From positions 1-46,458 of the forward strand of contig NZ_JACZFR010000057.1 in assembly GCF_014904815.1 (NCBI RefSeq): a DNA stretch of 46,458 bases. The letters run 5' to 3'. This DNA is from Microbulbifer taiwanensis. Its GTDB lineage: Bacteria; Pseudomonadota; Gammaproteobacteria; Pseudomonadales; Cellvibrionaceae. Positions 18,835-30,890 of the stretch are shown here, piece after piece. Position numbers and translations under genes: made by a program. The notes under the pieces were generated by a model. That model was not told the origin of the DNA, made no database searches, and saw nothing but the letters and a program-made list of their open reading frames with translations. Within the stretch, counting starts at the first letter, position 1; every line of letters begins with the position of its first letter.

Positions 18835-18862
18835 TTGCAAACGCCGATTACTCAGATACTAT
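18835..18862 (+). promoter_or_regulatory. Sigma-70-like promoter for a small transcript
   Basis: TTGCAA at 18835-18840 and TACTAT at 18857-18862 are separated by 16 bases. A transcript from about 18869 would run through the small frame at 18896 and stop at the strong terminator at 19145-19179, giving an RNA of about 310 nt. Confidence 0.45.
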
Positions 18863-18895
18863 TAACGCCATAGAGTCAACTAGCGAAAGTTTCCA

Positions 18896-19090
18896 ATGAA
18901 TAGCCTGAACCTACACATTTCACCGCGCATGCGCTCCGCCCAGCAGCACCAGCTGCCGGCCGTCGCTCGCCTGTGGTGTGGTGTTTTGGCTCTGGCCAAT
19001 ATTGTGAAACGCCACTCCCAGTGCGTCGCGCTACAGGCCGTCCGCAAGACCGTCTATAAGATGCGCCCGGTGACCGCCGTGATCACCTAG
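18896..19090 (+). CDS. Small basic protein of unknown function
   Basis: A 64-residue frame beginning MNSLNLHISPRMRSAQ, rich in Arg, His and Ala, with a short hydrophobic stretch (LWCGVLALANIV). It sits between a promoter-like sequence and a strong intrinsic terminator, which argues that the stretch is transcribed. The ribosome site is weak (GCGAAAG). It could be a real small protein or an incidental frame within a small RNA. I do not recognise a family. Confidence 0.4.
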   Translation: MNSLNLHISPRMRSAQQHQLPAVARLWCGVLALANIVKRHSQCVALQAVRKTVYKMRPVTAVIT

Positions 19091-19144
19091 CACACCCGAC
19101 AAAGCCATAGGCGATGGAAGGTGTAACAGCCTTCCTCCCAAGAG

Positions 19145-19179
19145 AAAACCCGGAAGGCTGACCTTCCGGGTTTTTTTTT
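19145..19179 (+). terminator. Strong intrinsic terminator
   Basis: A 13-bp perfect stem (AAAACCCGGAAGG pairing with CCTTCCGGGTTTT) with a CTGA loop is followed by a run of T. It ends the small transcript and lies 60 bp before the MFS gene, so that gene needs its own promoter or read-through. Confidence 0.9.
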
Positions 19180-19238
19180 GCCGAAATTTTCGCACCGGAA
19201 TTCAACAAAGAGAGCAATGATCGACAAGGAGTAGTGAG

Positions 19239-20507
19239 ATGGACAGGCAGTGGTGGCAGCGGCTGCACAACTTTCCGCCTTTAATCTGGATAATCCTGAT
19301 CGGCAGTTTTTTTGGCCGCGGCACCTATTTTATGGTGTGGCCATTTTTGGCGATTCTGCTGTATGAAAAATTCCAGCTGGGGGCGGCTGAGATCGGATTG
19401 ATCCTCAGCGCATCGGCAGTGGGTGCCGCACTTTTGGGCTTTTACGTGGGCGCGCTCTCGGATCGCTACGGGCGTCGCAATATGCTGCTGGCCGGCACTG
19501 CGATCAACTTTGTCGCCTTTGCCCTGTTGGCAGTGGCACAGACGCTGCCGGCTTTTATCCTGGCGATGACATTCTGTTCTGTAGGGCGCGCCATCTGGGA
19601 GCCACCGGCCAGTGCACTGATCGGTGACCTCATCAGGGATAAACAGAGCCGCGAGCTGGCGCTGCAGTTCCGCTATTTCCTGATCAACGTAGGCGCGGCG
19701 CTGGGTCCGATCGTCGGCGTCTGGGCGGGTCTGAGCGCACAGCAGTCCACTTTCGGACTTACAGCCCTCAGCTACCTGCTGTTGAGCCTGGCGTTCCTGT
19801 GGGGCTTCGCACATACGGTGAGTGGACGGCTCGCGCACAAGCGGCGCGATAGCAGTGTGTCGGTGCGCAGCACCCTGGCGGTTTTGCGCAGTGATCAGGT
19901 TTTCCTGGTAGTGATCGTCGCCAATGTGCTGACTTTGTTCATTTACGCACATATGGATTCCAGCCTGGTGCAGTACCTGACCCATGCCCAGGCGCCGGCG
20001 CTGGTGGAACTGATCTCCAGCATGATTCTGGTCAATGCGATAACTATCGTATTGTTGCAGTTTCCACTGTTGCAGATGATGCGCAGTATCGATGTCAACG
20101 GACGCATTGTGATCGGCCTCGGGATACTGGCGGCGGGGCAGGCGTGGTTTGCGCTCAACCCGGTGCATTGGTTTGCCGGCTGGCTGGGCGCCACCTTCGT
20201 GGTCAGCCTGGCGGAGGCGATACTTTTCCCGACCATGAGTGTGCAGATAGACAGGTTGGCGCCGGACCATCTGCGCGGCAGCTACTTCGGTGCCTCCTCC
20301 TTTTACTCGCTGGGCTGGTCGGTGGCACCGCTGTTCGGCGGTATCGTGATTGAGTGGTGGAGCGGTCCGGCGCTCTATTGGATGATGTTTGTTCTGTGCG
20401 GGCTGGTGTATGCGCTCTATCGCCTGACCGGGCGACTCTCCAGGCCCGATTGGCCGGAGCCTGAGGATGTTGTGGAAATACGGTCAGGTGCCGTCCAACC
20501 GCAGTGA
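19239..20507 (+). CDS. Major facilitator superfamily transporter
   Basis: A 422-residue polytopic membrane protein with about 12 predicted helices. The MFS signature between helices 2 and 3 is visible (GALSDRYGRRNMLLAGT, near residues 67-83), and PPASALIGDLI follows helix 4. The C-terminal half contains a second loop with DRLAPDHLRGSYFGASS. It is most like drug:H+ antiporter-1 multidrug exporters. The start ATG at 19239 follows AAGGAG with normal spacing. The terminator just upstream separates it from the small transcript. Substrate cannot be predicted. Confidence 0.9.
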   Translation: MDRQWWQRLHNFPPLIWIILIGSFFGRGTYFMVWPFLAILLYEKFQLGAAEIGLILSASAVGAALLGFYVGALSDRYGRRNMLLAGTAINFVAFALLAVAQTLPAFILAMTFCSVGRAIWEPPASALIGDLIRDKQSRELALQFRYFLINVGAALGPIVGVWAGLSAQQSTFGLTALSYLLLSLAFLWGFAHTVSGRLAHKRRDSSVSVRSTLAVLRSDQVFLVVIVANVLTLFIYAHMDSSLVQYLTHAQAPALVELISSMILVNAITIVLLQFPLLQMMRSIDVNGRIVIGLGILAAGQAWFALNPVHWFAGWLGATFVVSLAEAILFPTMSVQIDRLAPDHLRGSYFGASSFYSLGWSVAPLFGGIVIEWWSGPALYWMMFVLCGLVYALYRLTGRLSRPDWPEPEDVVEIRSGAVQPQ

Positions 20508-20534
20508 TTTTTTGTTGTCTAGACCCCTGTTCTT

Positions 20535-20557
20535 GGCCCCCCTGCGGGGCCTTTTTT
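20535..20557 (+). terminator. Intrinsic terminator after the MFS gene
   Basis: The stem GGCCCC/GGGGCC with a 5-base loop is followed by six T. It lies between the MFS stop and the convergent hydrolase stop at 20556. Confidence 0.8.
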
Positions 20558-21143
20558 ATTGATGAGTCTCAGAAGTGGTGTTCGGCCCATTCCCGGACAG
20601 AAGATCGCGGCTGTGGCAGACATGTGCGTATTCGCCGTCCAGGTTGTGGAGGAATACTTGCTGCACTTTCTCTGCCGCTATCAGAGTGCCGTTGCGCAAT
20701 GGCATTGCAAACGCCGCCGTCGCATCTTCCGGTAGCAGAATCCGATACCCCAGGGCCGCGCCGATCCTGGTTGTCGCATCCACCGAGTGATTGGTGACGA
20801 CTCCTGCTATGACCAGCTCTGTGATCTGCATCCGCTTGAGGGTGGAATCCAATTCTGTACCGATAAAAGCGCAATTCTCCCGCTTGGTCACCACAATCTC
20901 TTCGTCTATCGGGGCAACCTCCGCCTTGAACTCAAAGTGGGAACCATCGGCGTGGTAAGGTGATTCGGCAAAGCGGGATGAATGACGAATGTGTATTACC
21001 GGTCGCTCGAGCGATCGCCAGTCATTCAATAGGGCCGCAATGCGTTGCTCGGCTTCAGGGTTACTGCGCGGGTAGGGGGAAAAGTGATCGATGGCCTGCT
21101 GCACATCAATCACGAGCAGCGCGGGATTCCCGGTTTCTATCAT
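20556..21143 (-). CDS. Isochorismatase-fold cysteine hydrolase family protein with Ser at the Cys site
   Basis: A 195-residue protein of the isochorismatase-like hydrolase superfamily. Two of the three expected active-site residues are seen: Asp in LLVIDVQQ near residue 13, and Lys in VVTKRENCAF near residue 86. The third, normally Cys in a TNHCV-type motif, is Ser here (GVVTNHSVDATTR; codon TCG at 20788-20790 on the reverse strand). True isochorismatases also lack the Cys, whereas nicotinamidases and related amidases need it, so the reaction is uncertain: altered chemistry, an isochorismatase-like activity, or loss of activity. It is convergent with the MFS gene and appears to be a single-gene unit. 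Confidence 0.85.
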   Translation of the reverse strand: MIETGNPALLVIDVQQAIDHFSPYPRSNPEAEQRIAALLNDWRSLERPVIHIRHSSRFAESPYHADGSHFEFKAEVAPIDEEIVVTKRENCAFIGTELDSTLKRMQITELVIAGVVTNHSVDATTRIGAALGYRILLPEDATAAFAMPLRNGTLIAAEKVQQVFLHNLDGEYAHVCHSRDLLSGNGPNTTSETHQ

Positions 21144-21505
21144 CTCAGTGTATTTCCAGAATTATCAAACGAGCAAACACAGGGATAATCCCCATGTACT
21201 TCAGTTACCGCTATTGCTGGATGGTGCTGGTGGTGATCAGGCTCAACCATTCAAGCAGGAGTCGGAGATTTGGCTTTTTACGGCCTGACATGTTTGACCG
21301 GGCAAGCGGTCTCCATAATTTCACATTTCATGACACTCACGTGAATCCTACCTGACAATTGGCCCTTTAGGGCTATTTTCTTGTTCTGAGACTTGGTTAG
21401 CATTTTGTTTGCTAGATGCAACAAACCTTTCAGGAAAATTTCCAACGACATAGCTCCAAAAGCAGCTGCCGTTGTCGCGGGGCTAGTTGGGTAGGGGACA
21501 AAATA
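21144..21505. other. 362-bp gap upstream of the lipoprotein gene
   Basis: A divergent intergenic region between the hydrolase (minus) and lipoprotein (plus) genes. A small hairpin GCCCTTTAGGGC near 21362 is the only structure noted. No gene is supported; in-frame extension of the lipoprotein frame to 21416 lacks a signal peptide and is not accepted. Confidence 0.5.
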
Positions 21506-23818
21506 ATGAAATCAGGACTGATACACATCGCAATGGCCGTGATTCTGGTGGGCTGCGGAGGAAGTGGCGGTAGTGGAGGCGAGGGAACGGAACCACCGAC
21601 GCCAGATCAGAATCAGCCGCCGGCATTCAGTTCGGTCAGTGTGGATGCATTGAATGGAGAGGCGGTGAGTATAGATCTTGCGGATCATGCCAGTGATCCG
21701 GACGGGGACACTCTGGAAATCAAGAGCCTGGGAGAACCCAAAGGTGGCACTGTTTCCTCGAGCGGCCTGACGGTGACCTACGACCCGGACGACGGTTTTG
21801 CCGGCACCGAGTCAATCGATGTCACAATTACGGACGGTACTGACGATGTGTCCGGGACCATCACCATCACGGCCTACCAGGGGATGTCCATCAGCGGGCA
21901 GGTGGTGGATGAGCCGATTCCGGGCGCGCGGGTAAAGGTAGAAATCGGTGGTGAAGTGTTCGAGGCGGTAGCCGACAGTGAGGGCAACTACGTCCTCGAG
22001 ATTCAGACCCTGAGTTTGGACAGCTATGTGAAGGTGACTGCGACTGGTGCGGAGGGTAGCGAAAGTGACGGTATTGAGCTGGTCAGCCTACTGGGTGAAA
22101 TCGGCACTATGCTCGAGGCGGCGGGTGCGGACAGAGCCATTGGTGGAGAGGGCGACAACTCTGCCAATGTCACCAATGTGACGACCGCGCGTTATGTGCT
22201 CGCGATTGAGGCCAATGAGGGACAGGAAATTACCTCGGACGACGAGATGGAAACCGCAGAGAAGTCCATTGACGGGGACAAACTGCTCGAGATAGCCGCG
22301 GTCATCAAGGTGGTCCTGGATAACCCGGATCATGACCTTCCCGAAGGGTTTGATTCGGTTTTGGACTTTGTCAGCGATACAGAGGCCTATAACGAGTTTG
22401 TTGCGGAAGTAACCAGCGAAAATCCTGAGGATAACGCGCTGACCCAGGCAATGGATCAGATTGTGAATGACCCAGCGCTTGTGCAGGGCTTTACTCAGGA
22501 AGGCATTGCCAGTGTTTACTACAGTACTTTCCCGGCTGCCCCAGGGTTCCTTTCACGCGGCGGGGACAGGTATGAGTTTAGCAATGACGGAACCGGTACG
22601 GTTGCCAATGAGGGCGGATCTGCCGAGTTCAGCTGGTCAATCGAAAATGGTGAACTCGAAGTTACTTACGATGAGCCGTTGGAGTACTATACATATTTCG
22701 CAGTAGACGGTGTTCTGGAGCCGGCCGTAGCGGCTCAATGGTACGAGGCGACAAATGGCTGGGGCCAGATTGGTGCCTTCATCAGTGAAGAGAGTGTGAA
22801 ATTTACACGTTTGGTCGATGGTAACATTATCGACACTGTTTCGTTCGAAATGAATGCCGAGCGCGTTTTCGACATGCTGGATACCGGTGTCAGCGCGCCC
22901 AGTGAGACGGAATGGCTTTCAAATGGCCGGCTGCTGCTGCGTGACGCGGATGCCTCTATGCCGCTGCCGATTGTTGCCGCCGACCTGGAACAGACCTGGG
23001 CGGCAGACAGCTACTACGAGTACGAGGTTGCCTCCTTTGATGGCCCGGTCAGTCAGACGAGTTATGCCGGTGATCTGTTCCAGTTTGTCGAAGGCGGCAC
23101 AGGTGTTGCACTGCTCTCCGGGCGTGCTTTCACCTGGGCATTGGAGAATAACAGCGTCCGATTGAACTTCGACGACGAGACTTCCCAGCTGGTGCAAAAG
23201 ATCGACGAGGCGGGGGATCTCAGCGCATTTGCCCTGCGCACGTTCGACAGTGAAGGCGATCTGCTTGCATTCAGTTACAACTTCGGTACCTGGCAGGACG
23301 AGTCTGATGCCCTCACGGCGGGGCGTGTTGTGACCGAAGCTGGCCACCACTGGGCGACCTTTGTGAATGGCTGGTTTGCCGAATTCTGGGATGGGGGCGT
23401 CTTTGACTATATCGCTGGCTCCGGCTTCGGCTGGGAGTTTAACCAGGATGGCACCGCCACTAACGTCTCCTTTTTCTACGATGGATTAGATGAGGATGGT
23501 GACGGCGATGCGGAAGAGGTTATGGATCTTCGCGGATCGGGAACCTGGAGTATAGGCGCCGATGGCGTTCTGGCCTTGACCCGCCACTGCCCCAATGACT
23601 GCAGGCGCCGTGAGTGGCTCGGCCTGCAGGCGACTGGCGATGAGATTATTGTGATGGAGCGTGAGAGCTACGGCGAAGAGGCCGGTGGCCCGCTTGTTTT
23701 CCCGGCGCGCGTCAATATTTACCGCGTCTGGGAAAGTCCGGAAGTTAACCGGGCCCTCCAGCCCGTCAGCGTCCGCGCCATTGCTTATCCCACGCTGGAG
23801 ATACCGGGAAAGGGATGA
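21506..23818 (+). CDS. Large outer-membrane lipoprotein with cadherin-like and carboxypeptidase-regulatory-like domains
   Basis: A 770-residue lipoprotein. The signal peptide ends in the lipobox LVGC, so Cys17 is lipidated; Gly at +2 argues for sorting to the outer membrane. A Gly/Ser/Pro linker follows. Residues ~40-115 form a cadherin/Ig-like repeat (DHASDPDGDTLEI, VTYDPDDGFAGTESIDVTITDG). A carboxypeptidase-regulatory-like beta domain (ISGQVVDEPIPGARVKVEI) follows at ~120-190. The C-terminal ~450 residues contain repeated WSIENGEL/FTWALENNSV/WSIGADGVL strands, suggesting three or more copies of a lipocalin-like beta unit, and an acidic calcium-type loop (DEDGDGDAEE). The start ATG follows GTAGGGGA. 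The protein is very acidic, as is common in marine secreted proteins. The role is probably surface-exposed binding; no catalytic motif is seen. Confidence 0.8.
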   Translation: MKSGLIHIAMAVILVGCGGSGGSGGEGTEPPTPDQNQPPAFSSVSVDALNGEAVSIDLADHASDPDGDTLEIKSLGEPKGGTVSSSGLTVTYDPDDGFAGTESIDVTITDGTDDVSGTITITAYQGMSISGQVVDEPIPGARVKVEIGGEVFEAVADSEGNYVLEIQTLSLDSYVKVTATGAEGSESDGIELVSLLGEIGTMLEAAGADRAIGGEGDNSANVTNVTTARYVLAIEANEGQEITSDDEMETAEKSIDGDKLLEIAAVIKVVLDNPDHDLPEGFDSVLDFVSDTEAYNEFVAEVTSENPEDNALTQAMDQIVNDPALVQGFTQEGIASVYYSTFPAAPGFLSRGGDRYEFSNDGTGTVANEGGSAEFSWSIENGELEVTYDEPLEYYTYFAVDGVLEPAVAAQWYEATNGWGQIGAFISEESVKFTRLVDGNIIDTVSFEMNAERVFDMLDTGVSAPSETEWLSNGRLLLRDADASMPLPIVAADLEQTWAADSYYEYEVASFDGPVSQTSYAGDLFQFVEGGTGVALLSGRAFTWALENNSVRLNFDDETSQLVQKIDEAGDLSAFALRTFDSEGDLLAFSYNFGTWQDESDALTAGRVVTEAGHHWATFVNGWFAEFWDGGVFDYIAGSGFGWEFNQDGTATNVSFFYDGLDEDGDGDAEEVMDLRGSGTWSIGADGVLALTRHCPNDCRRREWLGLQATGDEIIVMERESYGEEAGGPLVFPARVNIYRVWESPEVNRALQPVSVRAIAYPTLEIPGKG

Positions 23819-23841
23819 GCTAATCCTGTTTCTATTCATAG

Positions 23842-23876
23842 AAAAGCCATTGCCGCGCAAGCGGCAATGGCTTTTT
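23842..23876. terminator. Bidirectional intrinsic terminator
   Basis: The stem AAAAGCCATTGCCGC pairs with GCGGCAATGGCTTTT around a GCAA loop, with A-rich and T-rich flanks. It separates the lipoprotein gene from the convergent dienoyl-CoA reductase gene. Confidence 0.9.
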
Positions 23877-23900
23877 ATTTTTTCGCTCGGAACCAGCAGA

Positions 23901-27007
<3,107 letters not shown>

Positions 27008-27023
27008 CGTTCATAATCGCTGT

Positions 27024-27039
27024 GAATGTTTGGATATTC
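27024..27039. promoter_or_regulatory. Possible LysR operator
   Basis: An imperfect dyad GAAT-N8-ATTC lies in the short divergent gap next to the LysR start. Position and symmetry fit a LysR-type site, but such sites are loosely defined and I base this on one sequence. Confidence 0.35.
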
Positions 27040-27104
27040 GCATAATAAACTTTGATGATCCATTCGCCGGCGCTAGTGTAGGAGACCAACAAGGGGGACA
27101 TCCA

Positions 27105-27776
27105 TTGGCTGAGTTCTACACGGTGCGCCACGGCCAGGCCTCATTCGGCGCCGCCGATTACGACAAGTTATCCGAACTGGGCTGGCGCCAGGCGCGCTGG
27201 CTGGGAGAGCACTGGCGCGCGGCGGGTATGGAGTTTGATCGGATCCTCTGCGGCGACCTGCTGCGACACCGGGAGACGACCCGGGGCATCTGCGAGGGAC
27301 TGGAGATGGATGCCGGGGAGGTGCAAATAGCGCCCCAGCTCAATGAATTCAATTTCCACAGCGTGCTGCAGGGTTACGGCGAGCGGGATCCGCAGTCGGT
27401 GCCGCAGCCAGGCGCCAGCCGTTCCGATTATTACCGCTACCTGAAGAAAGCCATGCTCGCCTGGGCAGAGGGCGAGATAAGCCCGGCGGAGAGCTGGCAC
27501 GCCTTCGAGCAGCGTATCGAGGAAGCGCTGGGTCTGATCGGCGACAGTCCGAAAGGCAGCAGAACCCTGGTGGTCAGTTCCGGCGGTGCTATCGCGATGA
27601 TGGTACGCCAGGTGCTCGGCGCCCATGCGGATACCGTTACCAAGCTCAATATGCAGATAAAAAATACCGCCGTAAGCCGATTCTTTACCGGTTCCGACAG
27701 TATCAGCCTGCACAGTTTCAATCATGTGCCGCACCTGGAAATGGAGGCGCGGCAGGAATTTATTACCTACAGCTAA
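27105..27776 (+). CDS. Histidine phosphatase superfamily protein
   Basis: A 223-residue protein with the phosphohistidine motif VRHGQ near the N-terminus (residues 7-11). The partner acid/His region ([11 protein letters not shown]) lies near 170. These enzymes remove phosphate from small molecules or proteins. The chosen start is TTG at 27105, with AAGGGGG 7 bases upstream, because it puts the RHG motif at the usual distance. An upstream frame to 27030 lacks a ribosome site and overlaps the promoter region. It is the first gene of a nine-gene plus-strand cluster of acyl-CoA enzymes and its stop lies 22 bp from the dehydrogenase start. Its link to the pathway, perhaps dephosphorylating an intermediate, is inference. 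Confidence 0.85.
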   Translation: MAEFYTVRHGQASFGAADYDKLSELGWRQARWLGEHWRAAGMEFDRILCGDLLRHRETTRGICEGLEMDAGEVQIAPQLNEFNFHSVLQGYGERDPQSVPQPGASRSDYYRYLKKAMLAWAEGEISPAESWHAFEQRIEEALGLIGDSPKGSRTLVVSSGGAIAMMVRQVLGAHADTVTKLNMQIKNTAVSRFFTGSDSISLHSFNHVPHLEMEARQEFITYS

Positions 27777-27798
27777 AAGAATATCGGGGCAGCGAATA

Positions 27799-29010
27799 AT
27801 GAATTTCGAATACTCGGACAAGGTGAAGGGGTTACTCGAACGCCTGCAGCGATTCATGCAGGATCACGTCTATCCGGCGGAACAGGCATTCCATCAACAG
27901 CTGCAGGAGGATCCCTGGGGGGAGCCGGTGATTCTCGCAGAGTTGAAAGCTAAGGCGCGCGCGGCCGAGCTGTGGAATCTGTTTATGCCCGATCCGCGTT
28001 TTGGCGCCGGTCTGACAAACCTGGAATACGCGCCGCTGGCGGAGGAAATGGGCAAGGTGGTCTGGTCTTCGGAGGTGTTCAACTGCAGCGCACCGGATAC
28101 CGGCAATATGGAAGTGCTGGCCCAGTACGGCAGTCTGCAGCAGGAACAGTGGTTGAAGCCGCTGTTGGCCGGGGAGATCCGCTCCGCCTTTGCCATGACG
28201 GAACCGAAAGTCGCCTCCTCGGATGCCACCAATATCGAAACCTCGATTGTGCGCGATGGGGATGACTATGTGATCAACGGGCACAAGTTCTATATCAGCG
28301 GCCTGATGAACAAGCGCTGCAAGATACTGATTGTGATGGGCAAGACGGACCCGGACAGTCCCAACCGCCACCAGCAGCAGTCGCAGATACTGGTACCCGT
28401 GGATACGCCCGGGGTAAACATTATTCGCCCTATGACGGTATTCGGCTACGAGGATGCGCCGGAGGGGCACGCCGAGGTCATCTTCGACAATGTGCGCGTG
28501 CCGGCGGGCAACCTGATTCTCGGCGAGGGACGCGGTTTCGAGATAGCACAGGGGCGCCTGGGGCCGGGCCGCATTCACCACTGCATGCGCCTGGTCGGCC
28601 AGGCACAGCGGGCGCTGGAGATGATGTCCGGGCGCGCGGAGCAGCGGATCGTTTTTGGCCGCCCCATGAGCAAGCAGGGCTCGGTGCGCGAGGATATCGC
28701 CAAATCCGCCTGTGAGATCGAGCAGGCGCGCCTGCTGACCCTGAAAGCCGCGGACCAGATGGACCGATACGGCAACAAGGCGGCCAAGGACCTGATTGCG
28801 ATGATCAAGATAGTCGCGCCGCAGATGGCCTGTACTGTGATCGACCGCGCGATTCAGATCCACGGCGCCGCCGGCCTGAGCCAGGATTACAACCTGGCGC
28901 AACACTACGCCTATGCACGCACGATTCGTTTGGCGGATGGCCCGGACCAGGTGCATATGATGCAGCTGGGGCGCAACCTGGCGGCCCGTTACGGTGCGAA
29001 ACAACAATAG
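27799..29010 (+). CDS. Acyl-CoA dehydrogenase (ACAD10/11-like)
   Basis: A 403-residue flavoenzyme that forms the alpha,beta double bond of an acyl-CoA. The family motifs are visible: [18 protein letters not shown] (FAD/substrate loop, ~140-157), the middle beta-domain, and the C-terminal helices with [19 protein letters not shown] and [34 protein letters not shown]. The length and N-terminus resemble the dehydrogenase domain of animal ACAD10/11, which is fused there to an APH-like kinase; here the kinase is the next gene. The start ATG at 27799 follows a modest purine-rich site. It is part of the beta-oxidation cluster. Confidence 0.93.
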   Translation: MNFEYSDKVKGLLERLQRFMQDHVYPAEQAFHQQLQEDPWGEPVILAELKAKARAAELWNLFMPDPRFGAGLTNLEYAPLAEEMGKVVWSSEVFNCSAPDTGNMEVLAQYGSLQQEQWLKPLLAGEIRSAFAMTEPKVASSDATNIETSIVRDGDDYVINGHKFYISGLMNKRCKILIVMGKTDPDSPNRHQQQSQILVPVDTPGVNIIRPMTVFGYEDAPEGHAEVIFDNVRVPAGNLILGEGRGFEIAQGRLGPGRIHHCMRLVGQAQRALEMMSGRAEQRIVFGRPMSKQGSVREDIAKSACEIEQARLLTLKAADQMDRYGNKAAKDLIAMIKIVAPQMACTVIDRAIQIHGAAGLSQDYNLAQHYAYARTIRLADGPDQVHMMQLGRNLAARYGAKQQ

Positions 29011-29022
29011 GCGGAGACGTAG

Positions 29023-30081
29023 ATGACGGAAGAAATGATCTCTGACAAGCAGGCTTCAGTGGAACAGCTGCCGATGGGGAGACTGGAAAAGTACCTGGCT
29101 GCACATATCGAAGGCTTTCGCGGCCCGTTAAAGGTAGACAAGTTTTCCGGCGGCCAGTCGAACCCGACGTTCAAGCTGCAGGCAGCTTCCGGCACCTATG
29201 TGCTGCGCCGTCAGCCGCCGGGCAAATTATTGAAGTCCGCCCATGCGGTGGATCGGGAGTTCCGCGTGATGCGAGCCCTGGCGGACACGGACGTGCCGGT
29301 GCCGCGGGTACTGCACCTGTGTGAAGACCGCGACCTGATTGGCTCCATGTTCTACGTGATGGAATACTGCGATGGCCGCATATTCTGGGATGCCGCCCTG
29401 CCGGAACTCGACAACAGCCAGCGCGGCGCGCTCTACGAAGAGATGAACCGCGTGCTGGCGGCTCTGCACAGTATTGACCCGAAGGCTGTTGGGCTGACCG
29501 ACTACGGCAAGCCGGGCAATTACTTCGAGCGCCAGTTCGAGCGCTGGCGGGGCCAGTACCGGGCATCCGAACTCAATCCCATTGCGGCCATGGATAAACT
29601 GATCGACTGGCTGGCCGATGCACTGCCAGAGGACGACGGCCGGGTGGCTCTGGTTCACGGCGACTATCGGCTCGACAACATTATGTTCCACCCGCAGGAA
29701 AGCAGAGCCATTGCGCTACTGGACTGGGAGCTTTCGACGCTTGGGCACCCCTTCGCCGACCTCGCCTACCAGTGCATGCAGCTGCGTATGCCGGCCGGCG
29801 CCGGCAATATTTCCGGGCTGATGGGGGTGGACCGCGGCGCACTGGGTATTCCTTCCGAGAGAGAGTATGTCGCCCGCTACTGTGAACGCATGGGAATTGA
29901 ACGCATCGATCATTGGCCCTTCCACCTCGCGTTCAGCTTTTTCCGGCTGGGGGCGATAGTACAGGGTGTGGCCAAACGCGCGCAGGATGGCAACGCCTCG
30001 AGCAAGAGTGCGGCGAAACTCGGTGCCTTTGTCGAGCCCCTGGCGCTGATGGCATTGGATGTGATCGAAAAAGAATACTGA
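29023..30081 (+). CDS. APH-fold kinase, acyl-CoA-dehydrogenase-associated
   Basis: A 352-residue aminoglycoside-phosphotransferase-fold kinase. The catalytic loop LVHGDYRLDNIMFHP (Asp and Asn conserved) and the metal-binding LLDWELSTLGHPFADLAY are clear, near residues 207-250. The N-lobe has FSGGQSNPTFKL in place of a classic P-loop. It is not an antibiotic-resistance gene: this subfamily accompanies acyl-CoA dehydrogenases. In ACAD10/11 and in the levulinate pathway (LvaA/LvaC) such a kinase phosphorylates a 4-hydroxyacyl-CoA so that the dehydrogenase can eliminate phosphate. The gene lies 12 bp after the dehydrogenase, so the same chemistry is likely but not shown. Confidence 0.9.
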   Translation: MTEEMISDKQASVEQLPMGRLEKYLAAHIEGFRGPLKVDKFSGGQSNPTFKLQAASGTYVLRRQPPGKLLKSAHAVDREFRVMRALADTDVPVPRVLHLCEDRDLIGSMFYVMEYCDGRIFWDAALPELDNSQRGALYEEMNRVLAALHSIDPKAVGLTDYGKPGNYFERQFERWRGQYRASELNPIAAMDKLIDWLADALPEDDGRVALVHGDYRLDNIMFHPQESRAIALLDWELSTLGHPFADLAYQCMQLRMPAGAGNISGLMGVDRGALGIPSEREYVARYCERMGIERIDHWPFHLAFSFFRLGAIVQGVAKRAQDGNASSKSAAKLGAFVEPLALMALDVIEKEY

Positions 30082-30113
30082 TAAACAACAACGAACTCCG
30101 AGAGGGAAGATCC

Positions 30114-30890
30114 ATGGCAATGAATATTTTTGATCTCACCGGCAAGATCGCCCTGGTAACCGGTGCCAGCCGCGGTATCGGCGAAGCAATCGCCAAACTG
30201 CTGGCGGAGCAGGGCGCCCATGTACTGGTTTCCAGCCGCAAGTTAGATGGATGCCAGGGGGTGGCGGATGCCATTGTCGATGCCGGCGGTTCGGCCGAAG
30301 CGCTGCCCTGTCATATCGGTGATATGGAGGAAATCGAGCGGGTAATTGCCGATATACGCCACAGGCACGGGCGCCTGGATATCCTGGTCAACAACGCTGC
30401 CACCAACCCCTATTTCGGTCATATCCTCGACACCGACGTCGGCGCCTTCCAGAAGACCGTGGATGTGAATATCCGCGGCTACTTCTTTATGTCCGTGGAA
30501 GCCGGCAAGCTGATGCGCGAGCAGGGCGGTGGCTGCATCGTCAATACCGCTTCCATCAACGCCCTTCAACCCGGGGTGGGGCAGGGTATCTACTCGATTA
30601 CCAAGGCCGCGGTAGTGAATATGACCAAGGCATTCGCCAAGGAGTGTGCGCCCTTCAATATCCGCGTCAATGCGCTGCTGCCGGGACTGACCAAGACCAA
30701 GTTCGCCGGCGCGCTCTTTACCCACGAGGATATCTACAAGACTGCCATCGACCATATCCCCATGCACCGCCACGCGGAACCCGAGGAGATGGCCGGCACC
30801 GTGCTCTACCTGGTATCCGATGCCTCCAGCTACACCACCGGCGAGTGCGTGGTGGTGGATGGCGGCATGACTTCCTGTGGGGGTATCTGA
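30114..30890 (+). CDS. Short-chain dehydrogenase/reductase
   Basis: A 258-residue classical SDR. The cofactor motif TGASRGIGEA lies near residue 14, NNAATNPYFG near 91, and the catalytic YSITK near 160, preceded by the Ser in NTASINA. The C-terminal VDGGMTSCGG is typical of the family. These enzymes oxidise or reduce hydroxyl/keto groups with NAD(P)H. The start ATG at 30114 follows AGAGGGAAG. The next SDR begins immediately after the stop (0 bp gap), so the genes are co-transcribed. A role as 3-hydroxyacyl-CoA dehydrogenase or ketoreductase in the cluster is plausible. Confidence 0.92.
   Translation: MAMNIFDLTGKIALVTGASRGIGEAIAKLLAEQGAHVLVSSRKLDGCQGVADAIVDAGGSAEALPCHIGDMEEIERVIADIRHRHGRLDILVNNAATNPYFGHILDTDVGAFQKTVDVNIRGYFFMSVEAGKLMREQGGGCIVNTASINALQPGVGQGIYSITKAAVVNMTKAFAKECAPFNIRVNALLPGLTKTKFAGALFTHEDIYKTAIDHIPMHRHAEPEEMAGTVLYLVSDASSYTTGECVVVDGGMTSCGGI

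Larger units (their letters stand above)
18428..18895. other. 468-bp gap between divergent transcripts
   Basis: This gap lies between the large minus-strand fusion gene and a small plus-strand frame. It holds copy B of the 70-bp conserved element (18668-18737) and a sigma-70-like promoter at 18835-18862. The ~240 bp between the element and the start at 18427 could be a long 5' leader. I see no other gene. Confidence 0.6.

Noticed and set aside
27832..29007. 391-codon minus-strand frame opposite the acyl-CoA dehydrogenase gene
   Set aside because: Antisense shadow; His/Arg/Leu-rich with no recognisable motif.
29023..30081. Aminoglycoside resistance gene
   Set aside because: APH fold only; the context and sequence place it with acyl-CoA-dehydrogenase-associated kinases.
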